A DNA stretch of 39,706 nt from Magnetococcales bacterium DCbin2 (GCA_002753615.1 PEAO01000014.1:1-39706), one strand, 5' to 3'. Shown: positions 25,503 through 34,569, counted from the first letter of the stretch. A program made the numbers and translations. Notes: generated from the letters alone by a model not told the origin.

Positions 25503-25930
25503 GTGTTCTTCTTGTTACCTGGCAATATAGAGTCTTTTTCAAGGACAAAGTTACCAATGGTCAGTTTCCACTTTCCCGATAGGTTAAGACAAAGAATGAC
25601 AAAGGCAATGTCTTTCCAATCTTCGATGGAAAAAACCTCCAGTAGTTGCAACACGGCTTGTACCGCATCGACATCCCCACCACGGACCGCTTTTCGGGCG
25701 ACAACTTCCTGGTAGAGACCAATCAATTCTGGGTAATCCTCCAGAACGGCCCCAGTCACACGCCCCATCAGGGCCGACTGTTCATCCGAGTTCAGATTTT
25801 TCAACTGCGCAGCCATCTCTTCAACTTGGGTTTGGGGGATGGATGGACGTTCCATCTTCTCGACAATGGTTTGGGCATTGGCCATAAAACGCACAGAGTC
25901 CACGGGGCTTAAGACAAGAGGATTAATCAT
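25499..25930 (-). CDS. Hypothetical protein (143 aa) coupled to the CHAT protease
   Basis: I do not recognise a family. The protein is predicted to be largely alpha-helical with an acidic centre (VEEMAAQLKNLNSDEQ and TGAVLEDYPELIGLYQEVVARK) and a hydrophobic C-terminal third (DIAFVILCLNLSGKWKL). No signal peptide is visible. An AAGGA ribosome site lies 9 bases before the ATG. Its stop overlaps the CHAT start by 4 bp, so the two are translationally coupled and made together. This suggests an inhibitor, adaptor or substrate of the protease, but that is inference from position only. The 126-bp gap to the membrane protein gene upstream may hold a separate promoter. Confidence 0.7.
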   Translation of the reverse strand: MINPLVLSPVDSVRFMANAQTIVEKMERPSIPQTQVEEMAAQLKNLNSDEQSALMGRVTGAVLEDYPELIGLYQEVVARKAVRGGDVDAVQAVLQLLEVFSIEDWKDIAFVILCLNLSGKWKLTIGNFVLEKDSILPGNKKNT

Positions 25931-26056
25931 GGGAATGATTCCTTTTTCTGAGTTGGTTGAATGATTGAAAACGAACCAAGATCAGCCCATTGGGAAAACA
26001 CAGGCCCCCAGCCTCTTTCCCGGACTCCTTTCCCCTTGAATGGAACACCGACGGGA

Positions 26057-27052
26057 TTAAAGGGAAGAAGCCGGTTTCGGAGGAGAGAGGGTGTCTTGGG
26101 CAACCGGAGGCTCTTTGGGGTAGGCCGTAGAGAAAGTCCCGTGCGGTTTCAGATCGATACGAGCGATGTGCCGCAGCGGAATGACGATAATGGGTAGAGT
26201 ATAAGTATCCTCGTGCTTGTTAGACGCATCCGAAATGGCTTTCTTAAAAGATGCCGGGGATGAATACACATTTGATTCCTTCCCCTCCCCTTTGTTTTCC
26301 TGCTTTCCGTGCAGAAAGTTGATATAGTCTACCTCCTCCCAGTGGCATCCGAAAACATTGGGCTTATTTTTCTCGGCGAGAAAAAGTTTTTGCCGATTTT
26401 TCAGGATATCCGACGTGCAAATCAGATAAACCATCTGGTTATTCTGTAGCACCAGTTTTTTTTCTGGGCAGGTTATATCCAATGTCTTATCAGGACTCAT
26501 GCCCACTTTATAGTGCAAAGTCGCCATTGGGTGGTCCTCAAAACAATATCTATACTGATCTGCTATAAATTCTATAGCCATATATTTTGGCATATGCCAT
26601 GGTTCAGTCAGGATAATGACGAAAGCGGCAGCGACCATAAGGATTTTGACGACGTAGGAAAGTCCCGTGTTTAGCCGCCCTTCCTTCCTCATGTATTCGG
26701 ATGGACCTATAAGGCACACTCCGAACAGGATCACGCCAAATATGAGCAGAACACACCAAAAAGGAGACCATGATAGATACTGGTAAGCTGCGTAGAACAG
26801 AACCTTGGCACCCAGGTAGAACGAGTAATTCACTGGAACGTCCAGGCTTAACATTCCAATGTTGAACAGATTGTTGTAAACGTATTCCTGATAGTTGTAT
26901 CCAAACCAAAACAGGACGACACCACTGAGAGGTAGCATGATGCTGAGAAACCCGGTAGAACTCATGCCACTCTGTGAATACTGGCTTGCGGGATTCAGTG
27001 CCGGATAGCCGATGGCGCATGGAGCAGAATCAATATGTGTCTGTTGTGGCAT
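26057..27052 (-). CDS. Four-helix membrane protein of unknown function
   Basis: The 331-residue protein has four hydrophobic segments in its first half: about residues 35-52 (FLSIMLPLSGVVLFWFGY), 78-95 (FYLGAKVLFYAAYQYLSW), 97-115 (FWCVLLIFGVILFGVCLIG) and 135-150 (ILMVAAAFVIIL). A soluble C-terminal domain of about 170 residues follows and ends in a proline-rich tail. I recognise no family. The ribosome site AGGAAATT precedes the ATG. It lies 19 bp after the small Cys-rich gene and is in the TpsB-TpsA transcription direction, so it is probably part of that operon. Roles as an immunity protein or membrane tether for the exported caspase are possible but unsupported beyond position. Confidence 0.75.
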   Translation of the reverse strand: MPQQTHIDSAPCAIGYPALNPASQYSQSGMSSTGFLSIMLPLSGVVLFWFGYNYQEYVYNNLFNIGMLSLDVPVNYSFYLGAKVLFYAAYQYLSWSPFWCVLLIFGVILFGVCLIGPSEYMRKEGRLNTGLSYVVKILMVAAAFVIILTEPWHMPKYMAIEFIADQYRYCFEDHPMATLHYKVGMSPDKTLDITCPEKKLVLQNNQMVYLICTSDILKNRQKLFLAEKNKPNVFGCHWEEVDYINFLHGKQENKGEGKESNVYSSPASFKKAISDASNKHEDTYTLPIIVIPLRHIARIDLKPHGTFSTAYPKEPPVAQDTLSPPKPASSL

Positions 27053-27071
27053 GATAATTTCCTGTCAATCA

Positions 27072-27326
27072 TTAAAGTCCTTTGACGGGTGGAGGACGGT
27101 AACTAGGTTTTATATCGCATTCCTTTTTTTCTTTCTTACACTTTTCCCCCGTATCATTTTCGCACCGTTCAATGTCCTCTTCACATGTTTTTGGTCTTTC
27201 CAAATCCTGTTCGCTCACCCAATTCGGGAAGCCGCAAGCGGATTGGGACAGAAATGAACAGGCGAGGATCATGACTATAGCCGATGGCCGGATTTTTTTG
27301 ACACAGGGTCCGTTGGTCTCAATCAT
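27072..27326 (-). CDS. Small exported Cys-rich protein (84 aa)
   Basis: The N-terminus has a basic part and a hydrophobic core (SAIVMILACSFLSQSACG), suggesting Sec export. A lipoprotein Cys at residue 31 is conceivable, but the -3 residue is Gln rather than Leu. The mature part is highly charged and carries four regularly spaced cysteines (C48, C55, C63, C70), probably forming disulfides. GAGGAAAAT precedes the ATG by about 10 bases. The start overlaps the TpsA stop by 8 bp, which couples it to the exoprotein. A periplasmic inhibitor or cofactor of the caspase domain is one hypothesis. No family was recognised. Confidence 0.6.
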   Translation of the reverse strand: MIETNGPCVKKIRPSAIVMILACSFLSQSACGFPNWVSEQDLERPKTCEEDIERCENDTGEKCKKEKKECDIKPSYRPPPVKGL

Positions 27327-30300
27327 TTTTTATTTTCCTCTGGTTTTTATCTTCCTCTGGCTTGGTGAGTACAAAATCATCGCCGGAAATATGTCCAGTT
27401 CCGGTCCCGTGCAAGTCAACGTACGGTACAGTCAAGGCGGAAAAATAGCCATTGTAATAGTCGATGAACAACCCGGATTCACCCGAATACCAAGCACCCG
27501 GTGGTTTGGGATCGGGTTGAAAACGATTCAGAAACGCTAACAATCTGCCAACAGAGAGGCGATTATCTTCTTTCTTGGGCGGTTCCTGGTTTTCTTTCTT
27601 GGGCGGTTCCTGGTTTTGAAATTTCAAATTAGCGTGGCTGTCGGGCCGGTCTCCGGCCAGCCAGGCACTGACTAGATAACTGATTCCCCCGGTGCTTGAT
27701 TGATCCGGTCCGGCGGTTAGCAGTGCAACGTGCAGTGGTCGGTTCGCATTACCGTCAGCATCCGGGAAGGTGGCGAAGGTGTACCTTGGAGTAGTTTCAA
27801 TGGGCCGCATGGTCTTCAAGTTGGGCACACAGGTGTCTACAATCATCAACAGGCGTTTCGCATTGATGGGATCCAGACCGTTTTCGCCGATCAACAGGCG
27901 CGATAGATCATCACCGCTGATGAGATAGGAAACCTCTGTTCCCCAATCGTACTCGGCATTGTTGGGAACCCAAAAATAATCCCGCTCTGCCTGGCCCTCT
28001 CTCTGGTGCATGATTCCATGTCCGGAATAATAGATCAAAACGGTGTCATTTTCTCTCGCCTTTCTGCGGAGCGTGTTGAATGCTTCAATGATCTCAACCT
28101 TGCTGGGATTGTGCGCACCTTTGACCGGAATAGACACAATCTCCCCATCCTCCCCCTTCCAGGCTTCCAATTCTGTGTTAAGACTTTCCAGTTCGGTTAT
28201 AACGCCAGTCAGTTCAGCCATTAATTTGAATTTTGGGGTACTGCTTACGCCCAACACCAGGATCAGGTTGCGTCTCTTTTCCTCGGATTTCTGATTGCTT
28301 CCCTGGTTGCCGTTCTTGGAATCTTGCTGTTTTTTCTTTGGCGTATCAGCCAGAGGGAATGATTGTTCCTTACGGCTTAGATACGTTTCCATGGCATCGT
28401 AGAGCTGCGGGTATTTGGCTGTGTCAAGAACCCTCTGATTTGTGCTGGGTTTTTCCACCCTGACTTTCACATCAAGCATTGGAACATTATCCAATGGCGT
28501 CACGGGATGGTCACCGACAACCAGATAGTTATTGAAGGTGAATCCGGGTTGCCGCGGATTGTGCGGAGCGGGTTCGGTGAGGATGTTGTCGGCAGCCGCC
28601 TGGCCTTTTTCGTCTTTGGCAGTTTTGTTGTTCCACCAAGAACGCCACAGGGTGCCACCCAAAGTTTGGCCAGTGCCGGTCACCAGCAGATTGAACAGAT
28701 GGCCGTCCTTCATGGTGACGGTGCCACCGGTGGTGGAAGATGTGGCAGGATTACTTGATCCCGCGCGCAGATCCAGACGCTGATTGACGAAACGGGTTGA
28801 GGTCTGGTTGGGATAGATGCTCTTGCAGTCATCGCAGCTCATGCTCTGACTGGCATTGTCGTAGGTATAGGGTGCGCTGCCGTCTCCGTTTGCCGTAAGT
28901 GGCATGCGCACCCGACCGTTAAGGTCGATGTTTCCACCTTTGGCATCGAAGATAGCGGTGTAGGGGGTATCGGTTATCTGGTTTTGTGATGATCCCAGTT
29001 CATAAATGTCCAATGAGGAGTTGAAGGTGATATTGTGCGCGCTGTTCTGAGAGATGATGTTGTATTTCAGGTCGTCGCCATTCTTATAACTGCCATCCAG
29101 TTGATTGTCTGCTTTTCCGGTACGTTTGACCTGAGCGGTACCAGGGCCGGAAAAGGTAAAATTGCCGTCCATGTTGATGGCACCAGTCAACTGTAGGTTG
29201 CCTGTGGTAGCCAGGGTCAAATGATAGGAGGGCAAAGGAGTGCTGGAACCACTGCTACCGTACAGGTTGCCCACGACGATGCCACCGCTATGATTGCTGG
29301 AACCGATACTCACGGTGCCGGTGGTCGTAAGCAAGTTCATCTCCGCGATGTCTATGGTCAGACTGCTACCATTGGCGTCACCCAAGACAATGCCGGTGGT
29401 GGCATTTACCGTGTTCAGAGTGATGTTGCTGGCACTCAATGCCGCTGCCAGCGCAAAATCCTCGGTGGTAAGCGTGGCGTCGCCGTTGATGGTGGCTGCG
29501 TTTTTGAGCGTGACTTGTTTTGCCGATGTTATGTTCAGACCACCCAGGGGATTATCGCTATTTCCCAAAGTGTTATTGAAGGTGATGTCTCCCGTCCCAG
29601 CGGTGAGGGTCAAGGTCGGTGCGCCGCTCCCCTTGATAGCACTATTGAAAGTAATAGCTCCGGCACCGCTGCCGGTGCTGATGGCACGGTTGGAACTCAA
29701 GGTGAGGTCACCGGTTAAGGTGATATCGGTACCCGATGTGGTCATGTCGGCATTGGCCTGGAGGCTGGTACCCGACAGGGTGATAGAACCACTGCCGGTG
29801 ATACTGCCGTTGGTGGTGATAGCACCGTTGCTGGATGTCAGGGTGATATCCTTGCCGGTGACGGTATTGCCCAGGGTTGTGGCACCATCCGCTGTCATGG
29901 TTACGGAACCGCTGCCGGAAGTTAGAGTGCCGCTGGTGATGCTGCCGCCGGAGCCACTGGCGGTTAAATTGATGGCACCGTTGTTGCCGGATGTGTCGAT
30001 GCTGCCGGTCTGGCTGATGCTGCCGCCGGAGCCGCTGGCGGTAAGATTCACCGAGCTGCCGCCGGTGAGGGAGGAAATAACGCTGAGGGCACTATTGGTG
30101 CCCGAGGTGTTGAGGTTGATGGCTCCGCTGGCGGTAATGGCCTCGGTTACGCTGAGGCCGCCGGCTGCGGTAACGGTTACTGCGCCCCCAGAGCTGATGA
30201 CGCCTCTGGCGGTAATAGTCGCGCCGCTGCTTTCGGCCTTGAGGCTGATGGCACCTTTGGATGATGTCAGCGTACCCGTATTGGTGATGCTGACCCCTGA

Positions 30301-32595
30301 TCCGTTGGCGGTAAAAGTGATGGTGTCATTGTCAGCATCACTGCCATTAACCTTCAGGGCACCACTGTTGGTGATGTTGCCACCGCTGGCATGATTTGTC
30401 TTGAAGGCGATAGCACCGCTGCTTGAAGCAAGTACCCCGGTATTCGTGATGCTGCCACCCGATCCGCTGGCTTCCAGGGTGATGTCGTTGTCGGCGTTGG
30501 CGTTGATGGTGCCGCTGTTGCTGACGCTGCCACTGGACTGGGTGGCCTTAAGGGTGATGGCTCCGCTGGCCGAAGTGAGAGTACCACTATTGCTGATACT
30601 GCTGCCGGAACCGGTAGCCTCAAGGGTCAACGCGCCGCTGCCGGTGGAAGTGATGGTGGCGGCATTGTTGATGGTGCCATTGGCACCGCTGGCTTTGAGG
30701 GTGACGGCACCGCTGCCGGTGATGCTGCCGGAAGATGTCCCGGTCAAAGTGCCGCCGGAGGATTCAAGAGTGACATCGGCACCGCTAATGGCACTACCCA
30801 GGGAGAGATTGCCGCCGCCAATCATGGTGACACTGGCACCAGAAGTGGTGACTTCGGTACTGCTGTTGGTGGTGATGCTGGAGGATGAGGCAATGAAGGT
30901 GATGGCACCACCGGCAGATTTCACGTTGGCCCCCAGGGACATAGCACCGCCAGAGTTAAGGTTGATGGCCCCAGCACCATTGGCCGTGAGGGCCGCTACG
31001 ATACTCAGAGTGGTTCCAGAGGTGAGGTTGATGGAACCGCTGCCCAGGGTAATGGGCTGGTTGACGTCGATACTGCTGCCGGCGTTGAGAGTGAGATTGT
31101 TGTTGCCACTATGGGTGATGGCCTCATTGACAGTGATGGCACTGCTGGCATAGAGGATGACATGGTTCGTGTTCATGGCGTTTTGTACCGCCGAGGCGGT
31201 CATGGTAACATCATCCACCGATCCGTTGGTGTTTTCATCCTCATTGCGGGCATATTCTTGAGCACTGCCATCGCTGTTTTCCACACCGATAAGATCGGAT
31301 GCGGTGCCGGTGGAACTGATGGTCAGGTTGGTGGGATCGAAAAGGACGGTGCCTACCTTGCCCTTGGGTGCGGCTGTGGTCACCCGACCGCGCACCCGTA
31401 GGGCCGACTTACCGGAGACCTCGGCGAACCCGCCATCACCACCACGCATACCGCCTTGGGCACTGATGTCGCCGTCGAATCGAGTGGTGCCGTCGGCCCA
31501 GACAATCACCCGACCGCCGTCACCGTGATCCAGGGCGTCGGCACGGATCCGCGCACCCGGGTCGATCCGCGTTGTTTGCGCGTTATCCACCGTCGGATTT
31601 TTTCCTTGGAAGTCGCCACCTATTCGGATGCGCCCACCCCCCCTGTCCGCCGATGCGTCTAGTTGCGCATGACTGCCAACAGAGACTGTGCGGCCCAAAA
31701 CGTCGATGTTGCCCCCTGACGAGGCACCATTACCGCCTCTGGCATCCAGCCGACCATCGACACGGACGGCACCCTGGCCACCATGCAGTACAATACGCCC
31801 ACCCTGCACACTTGCCCCCTGCGCCACCTCCACGCCATGCATGGCAAGGGTACTCTGCATGGCCACGCTGGCGGCATCCTTTCCGTGATCAGTTACGGCG
31901 ACTGCTTGGTTATCATCCAGGGCGAAACCAAGCAACGGATAGTCATCCAGACGCAACAGGTGGGCCGGTTGCGCACTGAGTACCACGCGGCCATCATTGG
32001 CCTGGAGAGTGCCGGCATTGACGACCTCAGGAGCGGCCAAGACGATGCTGGATCCCTCCCGGACCTTAATGACACCATGGTTTTCGATTCTCGATGACGT
32101 TGATTCTGATGATTGGCTCAAAGAGAGCCGGCCATCGAGAAAATTTTTGCCGTCGATGCTGTGAGTCGTTGCCATCATGCCACCAACATCAACCCGCGCC
32201 CCAGAGCCAAAGTGAATACCTTGTGGATTGCTTATAAGCACATGGCCGTTGGCATTGAGCTGGCCATGGATCTGCGAGGGTAAACCACTCTGAACCCGAT
32301 TGAGAAGCCAGGATCCTTGCGAGGGCTGCCGAATATCAACCCGCTCGCCGGAGCCAATGTCGAACCGACCCCAGTCGATGATGGCCCGTTCGCTCGACTG
32401 ATCGATTTTTATCCCTGCTGCGTCATTGTGAATCTGGGCCGATCCCCCCTGAATGCTGCCGTTTTCCGGCAGGGCGAAGGCGGATCCGCTCAGTCCCGCA
32501 ATGAAGGCGGCGAGAACAAGGGCTTGCGGCCTAGCTGAGGTCCGGTGGGGCTTCGTAGGTGTTGTTGGAGACTGTCTCATAGTTGGATGTCCCAT
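27319..32595 (-). CDS. TpsA exoprotein (filamentous-hemagglutinin type) with C-terminal caspase-like domain
   Basis: The protein has 1758 residues. An extended signal peptide covers about residues 1-42 (ALVLAAFIAGLSGSAFA). It is followed by the TPS secretion domain with LNRVQSGLPSQIHGQLNANG and NPQGIHFG. A large Gly/Ser/Thr-rich beta-helix region (about 420-1200) contains many units of the type GAITLKAxxSxGSxxNSG. From about residue 1440, KRRNLILVLGVSS opens a C14 caspase-like domain: His1526 in VLIYYSGHG and Cys1589 in RLLMIVDTC, with the usual intervening GEN-type loop. Two tandem 8-residue units (QEPPKKEN-like) lie near 1665. The protein is exported by the TpsB gene 9 bp upstream. A caspase on a TPS passenger is unusual; it could be an exported toxin, self-processing device or surface protease. 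Confidence 0.9.
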   Translation of the reverse strand: MGHPTMRQSPTTPTKPHRTSARPQALVLAAFIAGLSGSAFALPENGSIQGGSAQIHNDAAGIKIDQSSERAIIDWGRFDIGSGERVDIRQPSQGSWLLNRVQSGLPSQIHGQLNANGHVLISNPQGIHFGSGARVDVGGMMATTHSIDGKNFLDGRLSLSQSSESTSSRIENHGVIKVREGSSIVLAAPEVVNAGTLQANDGRVVLSAQPAHLLRLDDYPLLGFALDDNQAVAVTDHGKDAASVAMQSTLAMHGVEVAQGASVQGGRIVLHGGQGAVRVDGRLDARGGNGASSGGNIDVLGRTVSVGSHAQLDASADRGGGRIRIGGDFQGKNPTVDNAQTTRIDPGARIRADALDHGDGGRVIVWADGTTRFDGDISAQGGMRGGDGGFAEVSGKSALRVRGRVTTAAPKGKVGTVLFDPTNLTISSTGTASDLIGVENSDGSAQEYARNEDENTNGSVDDVTMTASAVQNAMNTNHVILYASSAITVNEAITHSGNNNLTLNAGSSIDVNQPITLGSGSINLTSGTTLSIVAALTANGAGAINLNSGGAMSLGANVKSAGGAITFIASSSSITTNSSTEVTTSGASVTMIGGGNLSLGSAISGADVTLESSGGTLTGTSSGSITGSGAVTLKASGANGTINNAATITSTGSGALTLEATGSGSSISNSGTLTSASGAITLKATQSSGSVSNSGTINANADNDITLEASGSGGSITNTGVLASSSGAIAFKTNHASGGNITNSGALKVNGSDADNDTITFTANGSGVSITNTGTLTSSKGAISLKAESSGATITARGVISSGGAVTVTAAGGLSVTEAITASGAINLNTSGTNSALSVISSLTGGSSVNLTASGSGGSISQTGSIDTSGNNGAINLTASGSGGSITSGTLTSGSGSVTMTADGATTLGNTVTGKDITLTSSNGAITTNGSITGSGSITLSGTSLQANADMTTSGTDITLTGDLTLSSNRAISTGSGAGAITFNSAIKGSGAPTLTLTAGTGDITFNNTLGNSDNPLGGLNITSAKQVTLKNAATINGDATLTTEDFALAAALSASNITLNTVNATTGIVLGDANGSSLTIDIAEMNLLTTTGTVSIGSSNHSGGIVVGNLYGSSGSSTPLPSYHLTLATTGNLQLTGAINMDGNFTFSGPGTAQVKRTGKADNQLDGSYKNGDDLKYNIISQNSAHNITFNSSLDIYELGSSQNQITDTPYTAIFDAKGGNIDLNGRVRMPLTANGDGSAPYTYDNASQSMSCDDCKSIYPNQTSTRFVNQRLDLRAGSSNPATSSTTGGTVTMKDGHLFNLLVTGTGQTLGGTLWRSWWNNKTAKDEKGQAAADNILTEPAPHNPRQPGFTFNNYLVVGDHPVTPLDNVPMLDVKVRVEKPSTNQRVLDTAKYPQLYDAMETYLSRKEQSFPLADTPKKKQQDSKNGNQGSNQKSEEKRRNLILVLGVSSTPKFKLMAELTGVITELESLNTELEAWKGEDGEIVSIPVKGAHNPSKVEIIEAFNTLRRKARENDTVLIYYSGHGIMHQREGQAERDYFWVPNNAEYDWGTEVSYLISGDDLSRLLIGENGLDPINAKRLLMIVDTCVPNLKTMRPIETTPRYTFATFPDADGNANRPLHVALLTAGPDQSSTGGISYLVSAWLAGDRPDSHANLKFQNQEPPKKENQEPPKKEDNRLSVGRLLAFLNRFQPDPKPPGAWYSGESGLFIDYYNGYFSALTVPYVDLHGTGTGHISGDDFVLTKPEEDKNQRKIKND
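27568..27615 (-). repeat. Tandem 24-bp repeat inside tpsA
   Basis: Two exact 24-bp units containing TTTCTTGGGCGGTTCCTGG (plus strand) encode consecutive Gln-Glu-Pro-Pro-Lys-Lys-Glu units between the caspase core and its final helices. The number of copies could vary by slippage. Confidence 0.8.
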
Positions 32596-32604
32596 TGAAA
32601 GCCG

Positions 32605-34569
32605 TCAGAAGTAATTCAGGTCGAAACGAAAATGGATGGATGGATTCCGGTCATCTTCAGTATTAGGGTTGCGGTTTATGGGTTTGGCCAGTTCCACATT
32701 TGCAATCACCTTGATCTCGGACCAATCCTGGGATGGTGTAAAATACTGGCGGATGCCAACGCCCACAGAGGCCAGGCTCTGGTGTTCCTCGCGGGTGTTA
32801 CGGTAGGAATCGTCCAGGTTCCAGATGCTTCCAGCATCGCTGAATAGATAGGTATGCGTATGCGCATCGGTCGTCCCCATGTATTCCAGACCAGTTTCAA
32901 TCTTGCCCGCGATACCGCGATCACCAACGATCTCGCCCGGGGCGTAACCCCGACCCAGGTTGCCGCCGCCTATGGCGAATTCCTCCTGTGGAAACAGCGG
33001 ATCCTGGGTGTATTGCCCAGAGAACTCGGTGAGCAGGAAGGGTTTAAGACGATTGCCAAACCATTTTGGCCAGAGCTGGCTGGCACGGAAATGGGCATCG
33101 ACGTTGAATTTGTCGAATACCGGATCCGCTTCCGGTCTGGCAGAATAGCGGCTGTCCTTGACAGTGGTATTTCCCCAGTCCAAACCATGGGTCGAGTAGG
33201 ATTCGATCAGAAAACGACCGGCGGTTTGGTTTTGCTGGATGGACATGTCGAAGGTAATGCCTGGGGAAAAGGTGGTAAGTTCTTCTTCCTGAAAACGCAG
33301 ACCGAGCAGATCGGTTTCGCCGCTGGAGTGGCGCATTGAGGCCTTCATGCGAAGCTCCTTACCATGGACGAGCCACCATGGATATTCCAGAGCGATGCCC
33401 CCTTGCCAACGGTCGGTTGCCAATTCCAAAGTTTTAAGGGTATATCCAGGATCGGAACGTTGCAGGGAGGCATCCATGATCAGATTAAGACCATCCAGTT
33501 TTTCCAGGACCGGCACATTAAGAGCCAGAGGCAGGAGGAGTTCGGCCTTACCCATGATGCTATCCTGGAATAAACCACCCCCTTGAGCCAACAGGCTGAA
33601 CTGTTCCCCCAGACCAAACGGTTGGTTGAACTTTGCGCTGACAGCCTCCTGCTGCGGGCCAATGTAGCGGCTGCCGTAGTTATCCATTTTAAGACCCGCA
33701 TTCATGGGAGCGTAAGTGACGTAAACAACAAGATTGGCGGCCCCCTCCTCCATTCCCTTGATAAGTCCGGTCGTGCTGGATTTGCTGTCGCTGGATGGAA
33801 TATAGGGCCGCAGATGAGCCTGTAATTCGATCCCTGGCAATGCGTCGGCCAGGAGTACGGCACGTTGAAAATCATCCTGACGCAGGGGGCTGCGGTTCAC
33901 GATGGTCTTGAAAATGATTCTGATTCGCTCCTTTATCCGCTCTGATGTGGCGGATTTGGATTTTTCATCATCCTTGACGGTGACTCCCTTGATGACACCG
34001 GAAATGATTTGGATGGGTACCACTCCATTACCCTGATCGATTTCGACGTCCTCGTGATTCACGCGGGAGGGAATAAAAGCATGGCTGAGAAAAAGTCCAT
34101 CCTGACGTAAGGCTCGAGTCAATGCCACGGCGGCGCGATTGACGGCAGCAAGGTTGGTCATCCGGCTGGGATCGATTTGAATGCACAAGTTATCTCCGGC
34201 CTGGGCATCCGTTTGTTGCTTATCTATAAATTTGAGCCGGCAACCCTTGGCAATCTTCACCTCAGTATTGGTATTGAAATCCAGGGCCTCAGCGACGATT
34301 TCCCTGATCCGGTCGTGCTTGAGAAGTGGGTCTTGTTGGGTCTTTAGGGTATGGCCGATAATCTGAATGGCACTGAGTTCGAAGCTGATTTTCTCATTGT
34401 TGGCGATCTCCTGATAGTCGCTCTGCTGGCCAGAGGACTCCGTCTTGGGGGAATCCACCTTGTTGCCTCCCTGTTGGCCATCATCGGCGGCAAGAGTACC
34501 GATCATGGTGAAATAACAGGCAAAGACGTGGATGAAAAGGTAAAGTTTGAGGAATCTGTGCAGGTTCAT
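32605..34569 (-). CDS. TpsB outer-membrane transporter (ShlB/FhaC/HecB family)
   Basis: The 654-residue protein has an N-terminal signal peptide (LYLFIHVFACYF, cleavage near LAADD) and a periplasmic region with POTRA-like folds (about residues 60-265). A beta-barrel that ends in the aromatic FDLNYF typical of outer-membrane proteins completes it. The TpsB signature is seen in IGGGNLGRGYAPGEIVGDRG, which corresponds to the conserved loop-6 VRGY/F motif. It translocates the linked TpsA across the outer membrane. The TpsA gene starts 9 bp downstream, giving a classical tpsB-tpsA operon. The ribosome site is weak (AGGGG about 12 bases upstream). Confidence 0.9.
   Translation of the reverse strand: MNLHRFLKLYLFIHVFACYFTMIGTLAADDGQQGGNKVDSPKTESSGQQSDYQEIANNEKISFELSAIQIIGHTLKTQQDPLLKHDRIREIVAEALDFNTNTEVKIAKGCRLKFIDKQQTDAQAGDNLCIQIDPSRMTNLAAVNRAAVALTRALRQDGLFLSHAFIPSRVNHEDVEIDQGNGVVPIQIISGVIKGVTVKDDEKSKSATSERIKERIRIIFKTIVNRSPLRQDDFQRAVLLADALPGIELQAHLRPYIPSSDSKSSTTGLIKGMEEGAANLVVYVTYAPMNAGLKMDNYGSRYIGPQQEAVSAKFNQPFGLGEQFSLLAQGGGLFQDSIMGKAELLLPLALNVPVLEKLDGLNLIMDASLQRSDPGYTLKTLELATDRWQGGIALEYPWWLVHGKELRMKASMRHSSGETDLLGLRFQEEELTTFSPGITFDMSIQQNQTAGRFLIESYSTHGLDWGNTTVKDSRYSARPEADPVFDKFNVDAHFRASQLWPKWFGNRLKPFLLTEFSGQYTQDPLFPQEEFAIGGGNLGRGYAPGEIVGDRGIAGKIETGLEYMGTTDAHTHTYLFSDAGSIWNLDDSYRNTREEHQSLASVGVGIRQYFTPSQDWSEIKVIANVELAKPINRNPNTEDDRNPSIHFRFDLNYF

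Noticed and set aside
26040-26075. Possible terminator after the membrane-protein gene (CCCTTTAAT/ATTCAAGGG)
   Set aside because: The stem has a mismatch, a long loop and no T-run on the transcribed minus strand.
29300-31100. Possible tandem-repeat or CRISPR-like array
   Set aside because: The repeats are irregular, protein-coding beta-helix units of TpsA, not fixed-length DNA repeats with unique spacers.
29294-31153. Long plus-strand frames (366 and 250 codons) opposite the tpsA repeat region
   Set aside because: They are low-complexity Val/Leu/Pro/Ala strings produced by the antisense of Gly/Ser/Thr-rich repeats; no ribosome site or family.
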